Shown here piece by piece: positions 24,819-36,632 of a stretch of 64,000 nt of DNA; positions within the stretch are counted from its first letter, which is position 1; every line of letters starts with the position of its first letter. Source of the DNA: Anaeramoeba flamelloides (lineage: Eukaryota > Metamonada > Anaeramoebidae); assembly GCA_027625915.1 (NCBI GenBank), contig JANTQA010000070.1, positions 5,895,001 through 5,959,000 on the forward strand, read 5' to 3'. The position numbers were made by a program, and so were the translations under genes. The notes under the pieces were generated by a model. It was not told the origin of the DNA. It did not search any database and saw only the letters and a list, made by a program, of their open reading frames with translations.

Positions 24819-27800
24819 ATGCAACAGTACACAGGAATTTTAAATGGGTTAGTTGAGCCATTGCAAGCATTAGAAAAAGAACCCTTTGCTGCTTATGAAG
24901 GGAAAACGAGCAATCTTCTTCAAAATTTAAGAGGAGAGAATTCTTCACTTCACCTTGTCATGGAGGAAACCAAGTACAAATTGAATTCGCTTCAAGAATT
25001 ACATCTTCAAATGCAACAAAATTTAACCACCCAATTAAATCGAAAATTAGTTCGTATATCTGAATTTGAATCAAAAAACGAATTGCTAAGATCGACTCAA
25101 AAAGAAATCTCTTTACAATCTCAAAACATTGAAAGGCTCTATAAAAAATTAAAAAGAGTTAAAGAATTAACAAAAAATCTTCAACCTTTCCAAAAATACT
25201 CTTCCGAAATTTTCAAGCAAAAAGAAAAAGAAAAAGAAAAAGAAAAAGAAAAAGAGGAAGAAAAACAAAGCCAAAGCCAAAACCAAAACCAAAGCCAAAG
25301 CCAAAGCCAAAACCAAAAAGAAAAACAAAACCAAAATTTAAAAATTAAATTACAAACCACCAACAAAAATTTAGAAACGATTAATAATTTAAAACAAGAG
25401 CAATTCAAAAATAATCTTCTTAATTTAAAAACAGATAATCAAAATGAAATCTCTTATCAAAAAGAGCACTCTAACAATGCTTCCAAATACAAAAAGGAAG
25501 CTTTGGATCAAATGAGAAGAAATTATGAACAATTAAAAGCGGACAATGAACAATTAAAAACCAAAAAAGAAAATTTAAAGAAACACTTACAACAATTTAC
25601 AATGCAAATTGAAAATATAAGCAAAAAAAAAGAAATAAAAGAGCTTGATCGAATTGAAGAGTATAAAAAAAATTTAAATATCCTAAAGGTAACTAACGAA
25701 AGATTAAAAAATGAAATCCAATTAAATAAGAGCAAATTGAATCAATGTGAGAAGGATTCTTTAAAATACCAATTAAAAATACCAAAAAAAACAAATGATT
25801 TACAATTTTATTTTCAAAAAATCCAATCTCTGTCCATCGAAAAAATTAAAATAAATGAGCAAACAAAATTTCTAAAGTCACAACTATTAGTTTTAGAGCA
25901 ATACTTACAATTAGGTAAAAACTGGTTAATGAATACAAAGAAAAAAAATCTTCAAAGTTTAACACAAGACTTAATTGAGATTGCAAATAAAAAAGATCTC
26001 CTTAATAATGAAAATACAACGATTGGCAGGGCAATTAAAAAGAAAAAAAAGAATTTAAAGAATAATGAGGATCTTTTAATGAAAATAAATAATACTAATC
26101 AGAACATTTTGGAAAAAATCAATGTTATTCATAAAAATAAGGACAAAGGCAATAAAACCAAAAGCAAAACCGAATTCAAAACTAAAAATGGAAATGGGCA
26201 TGAAAACGAAAACAAAAACGAATACAAAAACAAAAACAAAAACAAAAACAAAAACAAAAACGAAAATGAAAACGAAAATGAAAATGAAAATAATACTTCC
26301 TATTATCCAATTCAAGCCTTTTCACAAAAATCTAATAATGGCAATATTATTGAAATTAATCAAATTAAAAAAAGAATAAATGATTTTAAGAATACGTTAC
26401 TTTTATTAGAAAAGAAAGAAAAGAAAATTTTAAAAAACAGAGAATGGCTAATTTTAAAAGTATATTTATTAGCTGAAATGGAAAAACTATCACCAAAAAA
26501 AATGAAAATTGATAATCAAATTGCACAAATTAATAGTGAAATTAAAAAATTGAAAATTAAAAATATTCAATTAAAAAAAAAGCAAAAAAAACAAAAACGT
26601 AACACAATCTCAAATTTAAGGCCAATACAAATCAACGATCAAATAAAGGATAGTTTTGATCAAAATACTTCTTCAATTTCTAAATCTAGATCTAGATCTA
26701 GATCTAAATTTAGATCAAAATCAAAACCGGGAATAAGAAAAAAGGAAAAAGTAACAGCAAAGGCAAAAAAAAAAACAAAGGTAAAAACAGAAACAAAAAC
26801 AAGATCTGGCTCAAAGGCAGAGAATGGGGGAAAGAAAGTCCGAGGGAAAGGATCAAATAAAGGGTCAAGTTCAAGATCAAGTAAAAGATCAAAATCGGGT
26901 TCAAGATCGAGATCAAGTTTAAGGAGTGACATTAAAAATAGAAACAAGAACACTAAGAAAATGAAAATGAAAAAACGAAATAACTATAAACAACCAAGAA
27001 GTATTTCATTGACAAGAAAGCCATTATTTAAAAAAACAGAAAAATTCTCGCCACTAAATAAAAAAAAAATTAAAAAAAGAAAATTAAAAAAAAAAAAAAT
27101 TTCAAAAAACCTTAAAAATGTAAAATCTATCCAAACTATTGATGACAAAAAAGTATTTCCAAAAACTCCAAAGCAACAAAAGCATTCCCAATGGGATCTT
27201 GATGAGATAGATGAAGACGTGCTTATTGATTTTGATGAAAATAAAGATTCAAAAAATAAAAAACAACAATTGCTCAACCAATTAAAAAATGATTCCAACT
27301 CAAAATTAAAAAAGCATAAAAGGAAAACGAATAAAGCAAGTTGCACAGGCACGGGGACGGGGACTAGTAAAGGCAAAAGTCAGGGTAAAGGGGGCGGAAG
27401 GAAGGAAGAGAAAGGAAAGGTCGAAAGGGAAAAAAAGAAGAAAACCAAAGCAAAAAAACAGAAGAGAGAAAAAGAAAATGAAAACGAAAAAGAGAAAGAA
27501 AAGAAAAAAAGAAAACAAAAAATTATTTTAAATAAGAATATTGTTAAACAAAAAAAACGAAATTTTCGAAAAAGTGAGAATTATCTCGAAACGTTAAGAA
27601 CAATAAACCAAGATCATCTATTTTCAGAATCGTCAGAATCACTAGAAATTATTGGATCTGCAGAGTCGTCAGAGTATTCAAAACCAACAGTATCCCCGGT
27701 ACAATCAGAATCATCGGAGTCATCGGAGGCGGGAAAAGACAATAAGCAAAGGCAAAGGGAAAAACAAAAACAGCGACAAAAACGGGATCGAAGAGAGAAG

Positions 27801-28580
27801 GAAAGGCAAAGAAAAAAGCAAAGGCAAAAGCATAAACAGCAAGAAAAGCAAAAGCCAAATCAAAAAAACTTAGGATCTGATTTAGTTGAAATAAAACAAA
27901 AATTCAAAAGGGCATCCCAAATGTCAAATCGGGAAAAGAGTAATAGAAATAGATCCAAATCTTGTCCAAGAACAAACAGCTCACCAAATAAAAAATATCA
28001 CAAAAATATTAAAAAAGAAAAAAAAATCTTAAAAAATAAACAATTATATAAAAAAAAAAAAAAATCCAAATTAAAAAATAAAATAAATCTTAAAAGAATT
28101 AATCAACAAGACGATAAACAAATCATTAAATTGGATAATCAAGAAGAATCAGATAACAAAAATCTGAAAAAAAAAATTAATAATAAAATAATTGAAAAAG
28201 AAATTCATTCCAAAAGGAAATTAAATATTTTTAATCGAAACGACATCAAGGATATATCATATCAAAGCCTCGCCCAATTTGAATTACTTACTGAAAAAAA
28301 ATCTAGATTTCGAAGAAAAAAAATTCCATCAAATTTTGAAAAAAAATTTCTCATTTTAAAAAATAATTTATTAATTGTTTTCCCCAAATCTGAAGAAAAG
28401 TCAGATTTTGTTATAGATCTAAGGCATTTTAACTGTTCAATTTACAATAAAAAAAAAAAAAAAATTGAATTTTCCTTATTATTTTCATCTGGTAAGACTA
28501 AATATAGATTTTCGTTTGCTAACCAACAATTACAAGCCAATTGGATAAATAAAATTAAATCTTTAAAAGATGAAATTTAA
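24819..28580 (+). CDS. Coiled-coil, low-complexity protein with C-terminal PH-like domain
   Basis: Single-exon ORF of 1253 aa with no known full-length orthologue that I recognise. Residues 1-110 are moderately complex (LNGLVEPLQALEKEPFAAYE). Residues about 40-600 are predicted coiled coil, broken by KEKEKEKE, Gln/Ser and Asn/Lys repeats. Residues about 620-720 hold an Arg/Ser repeat (SRSRSRSKFRSKSKPG) and basic patches. Acidic Ser clusters (ESSESLEIIGSAESSE) follow near 940-970. The last ~100 residues (from FELLTEKKSRFRRKK to NWINKIKSL) look like a PH domain: basic first strands, FLILKNNLLIVF, and the near-invariant Trp in the final helix. A membrane- or phosphoinositide-tethered scaffold is an inference. 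The start ATG is the first in frame. Confidence 0.65.
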   Translation: MQQYTGILNGLVEPLQALEKEPFAAYEGKTSNLLQNLRGENSSLHLVMEETKYKLNSLQELHLQMQQNLTTQLNRKLVRISEFESKNELLRSTQKEISLQSQNIERLYKKLKRVKELTKNLQPFQKYSSEIFKQKEKEKEKEKEKEEEKQSQSQNQNQSQSQSQNQKEKQNQNLKIKLQTTNKNLETINNLKQEQFKNNLLNLKTDNQNEISYQKEHSNNASKYKKEALDQMRRNYEQLKADNEQLKTKKENLKKHLQQFTMQIENISKKKEIKELDRIEEYKKNLNILKVTNERLKNEIQLNKSKLNQCEKDSLKYQLKIPKKTNDLQFYFQKIQSLSIEKIKINEQTKFLKSQLLVLEQYLQLGKNWLMNTKKKNLQSLTQDLIEIANKKDLLNNENTTIGRAIKKKKKNLKNNEDLLMKINNTNQNILEKINVIHKNKDKGNKTKSKTEFKTKNGNGHENENKNEYKNKNKNKNKNKNENENENENENNTSYYPIQAFSQKSNNGNIIEINQIKKRINDFKNTLLLLEKKEKKILKNREWLILKVYLLAEMEKLSPKKMKIDNQIAQINSEIKKLKIKNIQLKKKQKKQKRNTISNLRPIQINDQIKDSFDQNTSSISKSRSRSRSKFRSKSKPGIRKKEKVTAKAKKKTKVKTETKTRSGSKAENGGKKVRGKGSNKGSSSRSSKRSKSGSRSRSSLRSDIKNRNKNTKKMKMKKRNNYKQPRSISLTRKPLFKKTEKFSPLNKKKIKKRKLKKKKISKNLKNVKSIQTIDDKKVFPKTPKQQKHSQWDLDEIDEDVLIDFDENKDSKNKKQQLLNQLKNDSNSKLKKHKRKTNKASCTGTGTGTSKGKSQGKGGGRKEEKGKVEREKKKKTKAKKQKREKENENEKEKEKKKRKQKIILNKNIVKQKKRNFRKSENYLETLRTINQDHLFSESSESLEIIGSAESSEYSKPTVSPVQSESSESSEAGKDNKQRQREKQKQRQKRDRREKERQRKKQRQKHKQQEKQKPNQKNLGSDLVEIKQKFKRASQMSNREKSNRNRSKSCPRTNSSPNKKYHKNIKKEKKILKNKQLYKKKKKSKLKNKINLKRINQQDDKQIIKLDNQEESDNKNLKKKINNKIIEKEIHSKRKLNIFNRNDIKDISYQSLAQFELLTEKKSRFRRKKIPSNFEKKFLILKNNLLIVFPKSEEKSDFVIDLRHFNCSIYNKKKKKIEFSLLFSSGKTKYRFSFANQQLQANWINKIKSLKDEI
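25217..25330. repeat. Coding minisatellite (KE and QS repeats)
   Basis: Tandem GAAAAAGAAAAA units pass into AAAGCCAAAACC-type units, encoding KEKEKE then Q/S/N repeats within the coiled-coil protein. Confidence 0.85.
26208..26292. repeat. Coding repeat (AACAAAAACAAA)n
   Basis: Short-period A/C-rich tandem repeat encoding alternating Asn/Lys, then Asn/Glu, within the coiled-coil protein. Confidence 0.85.
26684..26715. repeat. (TAGATC)n hexamer repeat coding RS
   Basis: Several perfect copies of the 6-mer, encoding Ser-Arg dipeptides in the RS-like region of the coiled-coil protein. Confidence 0.85.
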
Positions 28581-28740
28581 TCTTGACAAGAAAATAGAAC
28601 AAAGGTGTTACCAAGAACAAATCATTATTTTTAATAATAAATCTTTAATACATTATTATTTTGCATGTTTTTTTTTTTTTTTTTTCTTATTTATTTGCTT
28701 GATTGATTGTTTGTTTGTGTTGTGTTGTTGCTTTTAGGTA

Positions 28741-30056
28741 TAAGGTATTTCCAAAAAAGTGGGGCATTTTTTTTAACATTTCATAAAAAATCATCGTTGC
28801 TAGTGAAAGTATTCATTAATTGACAAAACCAAATTAAGTTTAATACTAATATCGATTGAATAAAATGCTAAGGTATTTATTTCAAAATATGTTGGATGAA
28901 ATATTTCAAAAAAATGAAGAAAAAATGGAAGTTGACATAACTTGCGAATTATTGCAAAATGCTAAAATTTTCAAAATTTTATTAATATTATTCTAAAGAT
29001 TGTGGGTGAATTGAATTGGTATCTTATAGGTCTGTAACATTTCAATCCGTTACTTCATGAAAGTTGAAAAATGTTAGGAAATGTCATAGCTATGACAATT
29101 TTTAATTGTGTAACATTAGTAAATTCCATAGTTATGACAATTTTTTAATTGTGTAACATTTGTGAAAATGTCATTGGTCCGAAATTGTCATAACTATGAC
29201 ATTTTTTTTTAGATAGTATATTTACATATTTTAGATTCAGGGTAGGTAAGGTACGTAAGTCCAAATCAATGTAATATGGTTTTTGATATATAGGAAAACC
29301 GCTAATTTATATTGGGTAGGGTAAGGTAAGGTATTGGTGAGTATTACCTGAAATTTTCAGACTTTTTCCCAAATGTCATAGTTATGACAATTTCGGACCA
29401 ATGACATTTTCGCAAATGTTACACAATTAAAAAATTGTCATAACTATGGAATTTACTAATGTTACACAATTAAAAATTGTCATAGCTATGACATTTCCTA
29501 ACATTTTTCAACTTTCATGAAGTAACGGATTGAAATGTTACAGACCTATAAGATACCAATTCAATTCACCCACAATATTTAGAATAATATTAATAAAATT
29601 TTGCAAAATTTAGCATTTTGCAAATTTTCACATGTTATACTTACAGCCGAAAAAAAATAACACTTTTTTAGGGGAAAACAATGTATGACCAATTTCAATA
29701 AAAAACTGGAAATATAGAAAGGTTACAAATGATTTTTTACACAATAAAATGTAGTTATATGTTATCAATCCTATTTGAAAATTAGTTGAAATTAAACAAA
29801 TTATTAGAACGGTTTTTTGATCAAAAAGAAAATAATAAACACTAATTTTTACGCCTAAAAAATATCAGATAAAATCAAGATCAGAAAATTTAATATCTTT
29901 TATATATGTAAAACAATAATAAGAAACAAATTGAATTATTATTAAGAATCGATAAATGGTAGTTAATGATTTTGAATGTTTAAATACTTTTTTGAAGATT
30001 GGATTTAAAAGATATATTTGAGAATAAATTTGCCCCACTTTATTGGAAATAGCTTA
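28741..30056. mobile_element. Tc1/mariner-type non-autonomous element with internal foldback
   Basis: Terminal inverted repeats of 26 bp: the left has TATTTCCAAAAAAGTGGGGC, and the right (about 30031-30056) is its complement with two or three changes. The length is 1.3 kb with no transposase reading frame. The centre is a large inverted repeat (28935-29203 / 29372-29638). The ends resemble those of the Tc1 relic and the TTCCAAAAATTTGG MITEs, so the same transposase clan may have moved it. Confidence 0.75.
28935..29638. repeat. Large inverted repeat with TGTCATARCTATGACA palindromes
   Basis: Arms of about 268 bp (28935-29203 and 29372-29638) flank a 168-bp loop. The inner ~215 bp of the arms differ at only about two positions by eye; the outer ends are more diverged. 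Each arm carries TGTCATAGCTATGACA (perfect 16-bp palindrome, 29082-29097 on the left), a half-altered copy, and TGTCATAACTATGACA near the loop. The loop has GGTAGGTAAGG and GGGTAGGGTAAGGTAAGG motifs. Confidence 0.9.
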
Positions 30057-31420
30057 TATGAAATCAAACAACAATTTACTATATTTTTTTTTTATTTAAA
30101 AGTTATTTGATTGTTGTTGAAAACTCAAAAAGTTTAGGTTTTCAATAATGTTGTAATAAAATAGCTATGGTATTAATTTCCTTTTTGAGAGAAAATATGT
30201 ACACATAATGGAATAAGTTAGTAATTATAATTGTTATTAAAAAAGAATCTATGTTTTGATGATAATATTATAATCACATAATTACTCATAGATTCGTAAA
30301 ATATTCAAAAATCGTGATTAATCTTATATAATCTTTAAAAAACATAAAACCGTGATAATAAAAAATATCACAATAACTTATAGAATCCAAAAAATTTATC
30401 AAAATTATCGTATTTCTTTAAAATAATTCAACAAAAATATCATAAATTATTCAGTTTTTCGGACTTTTATAACACTTTCCCCCTTTTGAAATGTTAGAAA
30501 GTGTTTGCGAAGGATTGTAAATTGTCTTCAAATATTTGAAGTGTATGAAGAATATAAAGTTCTATAAAAGGAACAAGTTTTTTTGAATTAAAAATTTTTT
30601 TGTTTCCATTTTTTAATAATTTTCAGAAATATGGTATCCCAAATAATTTGTGTTTTCAATATAATTTGAATTTTTTTGTAATTTTTGATGATTTTTAAAA
30701 ATAGACTTTTGTTTTTTGTATTTTGGGAAATTCTGTTTTTCTTTTGAAATGTGCAAAAAATATCTAGTTTTTTTTTCAACTAAAAAAAAGATAAAAAATA
30801 GAGACAATTCGTTTAACATGTTATTTCCTGATAATTCTGAAATTTTATCATTTTTTGGAGATTCTACAAATCACTTGATCAGTTATTTATAACATATCCT
30901 AAACAAAAAAATACATATTGTTGTTAAAATAGCTCATTCCGACTTAGTAAATTTGTGTTGCAAAATAAAACAGTTATTTTGTTAGTATACATGTTTTATA
31001 AATTAAATGATCAAAGACAATAACTTACTACAAGTTAATTTGATTTTAATTTCTGAAAGTTCAATTATGGATGGGGAAATTTTAAAAATGAATGATACAA
31101 TAAGAAATTTTACTCCAAAAATAGAATTATTTTTTGATAAAATTTTATACATATTCTATTCCTAATTTAAATTTTATTACAAATATCAAGAAGTTGGCCT
31201 TTACAATGTAGTTGACTTTTGATATACTCTTATGTAGAAAATTAGATATTGTATTGTCACAAGAAGGAAAACAATTAGGAATTTTCTTTTTAAAGTTATA
31301 TTTTTTGCTTTGAAACATAGGTTTTATAAACTCCTTTTCACTCAAAGGTGCCCAGCCAAAAATGAAAAAGTCACTTTATTTTTAAGAATCAACCAGACTA
31401 AGATTGTTTAGAAATACAAG

Positions 31421-31620
31421 TACAGTCAGTTCCACTTTTAAGGCGCAAACTTGCAACGAAATTTAATGCACCTTCAAAATCTTAAATTAAGGAACAAAAT
31501 TCAGTTTCTAGTAAAATAAATTGTAAAAAAAAAATTACAAATTTTGTGCCTTAATTTGAGATTTTTATTGTACCTTAAATTTTGTTGAAAGTTTGTGCCT
31601 TAAAAGTGGAACTGACTGTA
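31421..31620. mobile_element. 200-bp MITE, TACAGTCAGTTCC family, copy 1
   Basis: TACAGTCAGTTCCACTTTTA at the left and the inverted TAAAAGTGGAACTGACTGTA at the right. Almost the whole element is an inverted repeat. TA at both termini fits Tc1/mariner insertion. Copies at 38345, 40006, 57519 and 59222. Confidence 0.9.
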
Positions 31621-33676
31621 TTAAAAAACCTCATATTTGAGTTGATAATCATAAAAGAAAAGCCTGAACAAACTTTAGATTTCAAAAAAAAAAAAATGTT
31701 AAAAAATTCTTTGTTGGCCCCTTTTCATTAGAACTTCTTGTCCAAAATTCTCAATTTCTTTGGAAAATTAAATTTGTTAACAATAAGATATTTCACTGGT
31801 AAATCTATGAATTTTAAAAGACCATACAAAGACTAAATTTTCTTAATGATAATTTCAATTTTCATACATTTTTTTTTCAAATTTAATTTTAAAAAATAAT
31901 AAAAAAGAAAAGTAAAATAATAAAAAATCAAAAAGCAAAAAAAAAAAAAAAAAACAAATTTACAAAAGGAGAAAAAATGATTTTGATCTAAAAATTGAAA
32001 ATTTTATTTTGAGAAGAATAATGAATTAAACGTATAGAATATGCTCTATTTCTTCAATAAAACTGGATCATTTAACTGAAAAAGAGTTTATTATTAGGTA
32101 GATGTTTTGTTGATAAGTATAACTAAACAAACACAGTTTGTAGAGTTTTTTTTTTACTTTTTGGTGAAAATATTAAAGACAGATTGAAAATAATACATAA
32201 TTTTCAATTGGATAATTGCTGAAAAATTAAAAGTTAAAGTAATTAAAAGAAGAAACCAATTAACTTCAAAGAATATTCCATTATATTATTATCTAACAAA
32301 CCAGCAAATACAATTTTGAGCTATTTTCATATCAAAATACAATTGGTCATTTTTGAAATTTTATAAATCATCAATTTTTTGACATTTTTTAATAATAGAT
32401 CAATCTTAGAAAATCCCTGCCATAAGATAGTATTTAAAAAACTATTATTTTAATTAATCATCCATTTTATTATTAATCAATTATTATGTTTTTTATTAAT
32501 TGATCAAATTTTTGTTAACAGTGGGGCTTGGAATTAAATGTGGTTTTGTACTAATTTTGGTTAATGGCCTAAATCAAAAAAAAAATCAAAAAAAAAAATG
32601 TAAATTTTGCACCTGAAAGAATCAAATATCAGTTTATATATTACTATTCTTAAACTTTGTCAAATAACAAATATTTCGAAATCACTTTTTGAAATGAATC
32701 CTTTTTTTTAAAAAAAAAATTATTTTAACTTGGCTATTTTTAAAATCCAAAACCCCCAATTATTCTTCAAACTTTGTAAAAACAACTTTTATTTAAACAA
32801 AAACATAAAAAGGTATCAAAAGGGGGGTGCTGTTTTTCTCAAATGGGTTTTTTGGTCAAAAAAACAATAAAAATTAAGAAAATGTACTGAATAGTTACTC
32901 GATGTTTTTTTTTTTTCAATAAGAAGTGTTGTTATTACCTTCACAAGTTAAATAATCAAAAAGAAGAAAGAGGAATTGTAATTCTTTTTTGTGATCGATC
33001 AAAAAGAAATTTTAAAATATAGTTGAGTTTTCGATACAATTCAAAGATAAGATAAGAAAAATAATGAAAAGAAGAAAAAAGTGTTCAAAAAATCATAATA
33101 ATTGGCGATATTGTTTTTATGTTAATGAATAAGATTTTGTAAAGTTATCCAACTTTTTTAAACTTTACGAATAAATGAAATCAATTGACCTAAGAAAGAT
33201 GTTCTTTAAAGAAGAGGTGAGGAATTCGTTATTTTAAAGTATTTTTTGTTATTACAATTTATAATACCACAGAAGAATGTGTTATTATTGTTATCCTTTT
33301 TTTATCACGATTGTTAGATCTAAAGAATTAATCATTAGGTTTAAACAAAATAACAAATAAATACAAAAAATACAGATCTAATCCTTGATTTTCTAAGTTT
33401 CATTTTTGTTGTTTCGTTTTCATAAATTAATTTTAAATAAGATTCCTTTTTTATATCAAAACAAAATTTTTATTTTTACAAATAGTATTGAATTAGCATA
33501 AGAGTACTCAACTATTATTATGTGATTAATTTATTATTAAAATATTTTGGTGTTTATCACAATTATTAGATAATTTTTGATATTGTAATGAATGTGTGGT
33601 TTGTATCTATATCTTGGTATTAATAATTATCACTATATATTTATTACTGGGATTTAATAAAATTAAAATCATAAAG

Positions 33677-34539
33677 ATTGTGAAAAAAATTTGGGTCATT
33701 AAAAAAAATATGGTCAGTTAAAAATTTGTTTTGATTTTTTAAATAGTAAATATTGACAAAATGGTTTTTGATCAAGGCATCATTTTATGAACAAATTCTG
33801 TCTTTAAGAAAAAACACAGTCATTACCAATTAACATAAACAAAAATAGTATTATTTCGTTGTATTTCGACCCTTTGTAATTGTTTTTGAAAATTAAAAGA
33901 ACAAAAATTTCATTCAATTGTAAACCTTACCAAAAATAAGAGAACTATTTTTGGACAAATATTCAAATATACTAATTCAATAAGATATTTATCATTGTTA
34001 AATAATGTGAATTTATTAAAGTTAATCTTAAATATCCTTTTAAACCAAATTGAATCAATATAATTTTTCAAAAAAGATATTTTTTCAAAAGTGATCGATT
34101 TCCACTAATGGTTTACAATCAAAACTTCAAAAAAACGAAATATTAAGATTTTAAAACCCAGTTAAATTCCTTAAATCCCCATAGAACAAACCTTTATTTA
34201 AAACGATTATTCATTTTTGGTCTTCCCAAACAATCACTAACTTGATCTTGGAATGTAATCTAAGAAAAAAAAATGTACATTTTTAGTAAAGTTTACAATT
34301 GAATGAAATTTTTGTTCTTTTAATTTTCAAAAACAATTACAAAGGGTCGAAATACAACGAAATAATACTATTTTTGTTTATGTTAATTGGTAATGACTGT
34401 GTTTTTTCTTAAAGACAGAATTTGTTCATAAAATGATGCCTTGATCAAAAACCATTTTGTCAATATTTACTATTTAAAAAATCAAAACAAATTTTTGTCT
34501 GACCATATTTTTTTTAATGACCCAAATTTTTTTCACAAT
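33677..34539. mobile_element. Foldback element with ~260-bp, nearly identical arms
   Basis: The left arm (33677-33938) and right arm (34279-34539) are inverted copies with about four differences by eye. The outer end reads ATTGTGAAAAAAATTTGGGT. The 340-bp spacer is AT-rich without an ORF. No clear target duplication flanks it. The arm identity implies a recent origin or gene conversion. Confidence 0.85.
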
Positions 34540-34740
34540 GGTGATTGTTTAAACTTTTTCAAAATCAAAAAAGGTCTCCTAAAATCCTATATTAAGAGTA
34601 TAAATATCTAAATATTGATTATTTTAGTTTCCCTTCTTTGAAATTATTTGTATTCCCGATTATTTTCAATAAGTGTCAAAAAAATCCTATAAAATAATAT
34701 TAAAGTTAATTGTTTAATTTTTAAAAAAATCAAATTTTTT

Positions 34741-35048
34741 AGCAACTAACCCATTTTTCAAGACAAATTTAAAAAAGATATTTTTCAAATTTGAAAGTCT
34801 GAATGTTGGTTATTCGTACTTTAAATTTGTCTCAAATTGTAGATCCATTTTCAAAAATTCTGAAATTTTGGGTTTTTTACTAACACACAGATCATTTTTA
34901 ATTGACGAGATCATCTTTTAATATTATTTTACCAATCAAATTTTTTGAGACATTTGAACTACAGATCACTAATACGATTTATACTCAATAGTCACACACT
35001 TTAATTTTAGACTTCTCTATGGTAGAAGCTAATCCCTTTAAAGCGACT
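34741..35048. repeat. Dispersed repeat, copy A
   Basis: The reverse complement aligns over most of its length with 48290-48600. Shared blocks include AGGGATTAG, CCATAGAGAAGT and CAATTAAAAAT. A shorter relative lies at 49669-49770. Probably an old MITE. Confidence 0.6.
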
Positions 35049-35403
35049 TTAAAATTACAAGAATGCCAGCTTGATCATATTTCTTTCAAAAAGTTGGTTA
35101 CTTCGAATTATTGGTTGTTTAGGTGAATTTGTTTTTGGTATTTGGTTGAGAGAAACAATGGATTGTTTTGATGTTTTAAAAATTGCTTTCATCAAATTTA
35201 AAAGAGTATTTTTTTTTTTTTCAAAGGAAATCTGACAATAAAATCTTGGCAAACATAAATCAATGGTGAACGATCAAAAAAAATACTAAAAAAAAAAAAA
35301 CAACTTTTATAACCCAACAAGGAAATAGCAAATTAGCATCGGTGTGGATGATTTTTTTTTATTTGAATAGTCAAAAAAAAAAAAAAAAAAAGAAATAAAA
35401 TGA

Positions 35404-36216
35404 TTAAAGTTGTTTATCTGCTATTGGGTTTGAGTGGATAGTTACTGAATTAATAGTTATTGGGTTGATTGGCTTGTTATTAGAATCTGTTTCTTGTTTC
35501 TCAAGTTCATCTAAAACCTCAAAGCCATCAATAACATGGCCAAAAATAGTATTTTTTTTGTCGAGATGTGATTGTTTTGAATAGGTAATAAAAAACTGCG
35601 AGCCATTCATATTTGAGCCTGCGTTTGCATAAGCAACAATCCCTCTGCGATTAAATTTTAAATTTGGATCGATTTCGTCTTCAAAATATCCTCCCCAGAT
35701 TGATTTACCTATGGTGTTATTCGGTTTGGTTTGCGATTAGTGAAATAATTTTTTTCAGTTTGTGGTAAGCAGAAATTAAAAAAGAAAAAATATTGACAAT
35801 TTACCTCCTTTCCCAGTGCCTGTTGGATCTCCGCCTTTTAAATATAATTTTGCCAAGTATTTGTAGGTTATTTGTTTATTATAACAAGATCATTTATTCC
35901 GAAGATTGATGCGAGTTTTGAAAAATTAAAAAGGAATAAAAAGTAAAAATTATACCTTGTATTATAAAATTTGCGATATTTCTATGGAAACTGGTTCCAT
36001 CGTATTGTCCAGATGCGCACTTTATGATAAATTTTTTTTTTTTGTTTTTTTTTTTGAGGGATTATAGTTGTTAATTTTGTTGGTAAAGCAGACTCAAACA
36101 CAAGACACAAAATAAAGACATACCAAAGCTAAAAAATTTTCACACGATCGCGTGACTTCATAACAAAACAATTCTATTTTTATGTCACCATAATTTAAAT
36201 GAAGAGTTACGCTCAT
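35404..36216 (-). CDS. PPIL3: Peptidyl-prolyl isomerase, PPIL3-type cyclophilin (four exons)
   Basis: Cyclophilin that isomerises X-Pro bonds; the PPIL3 class is associated with the spliceosome in other eukaryotes. Exons (5' to 3', minus): 36216-36124, 36019-35956, 35834-35805 and 35708-35404, with donors GTATGT, GTATAA, GTAAAT and matching phases 0, 1, 1. The product is 163 aa (human PPIL3 is 161). The start MSVTLHFNYGDIKIELFC and CENFLALCAS match PPIL3 closely. The catalytic region is intact: FHRNIANFIIQGGDPTGTG, then GSQFFITY. Exon 3 is a 30-nt microexon encoding DPTGTGKG. HLDKKNTIFG has His at the usual cyclosporin-contact Trp position, as in PPIL3 of other species, so strong cyclosporin sensitivity is not expected. 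Confidence 0.93.
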
Positions 36217-36632
36217 TTTATCTATTAAAGTTTTTTTTTTGAAAATAAGACAAAAGCTAAAAAAAAATGATTACTTTTAAGGTTTACAATCCCTGAAATT
36301 AAAAATAGATTATCTTGTATCGGGTGGGGTAACTTGTTGTTTTGGTTCTTAGAAGATCTATCTTCCATTGAGTATGGATTTTAATAATGGTTCAAAAAGG
36401 CTATTTTTGGAAATTTTTCGGTTTCTTTTTTTCTGAAATCCGAATTGAAGAGCTGTAAGTCTAATTTATTAAGATGAGTTATAAACAATTGTGTTTTTTT
36501 TGGTTTTATAATTTAAATATCTATTTCTCATTTACTCAATTAATGTAAAAAATATTTTTGTAAAAGCTTTAAATAAAACCAAAATGTAAATAAAAATTTC
36601 AATCGGCAACAAACAAACCATTGATTTTTTTG

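Larger units (their letters stand above)
28581..35403. other. Gene-poor, element-rich region
   Basis: Between the coiled-coil gene and PPIL3. It contains the foldback transposon 28741-30056, the 200-bp MITE 31421-31620, the long inverted repeat 33677-34539 and a dispersed repeat copy 34741-35048. An unsupported ORF at 35055-35252 (-) ends 150 bp from PPIL3; it might be a terminal exon but shows no motif. Confidence 0.5.

Noticed and set aside
35055-35252. 65-aa minus-strand ORF downstream of PPIL3
   Set aside because: No ATG-led support, no motif, and it abuts a dispersed repeat. Left as unproven.
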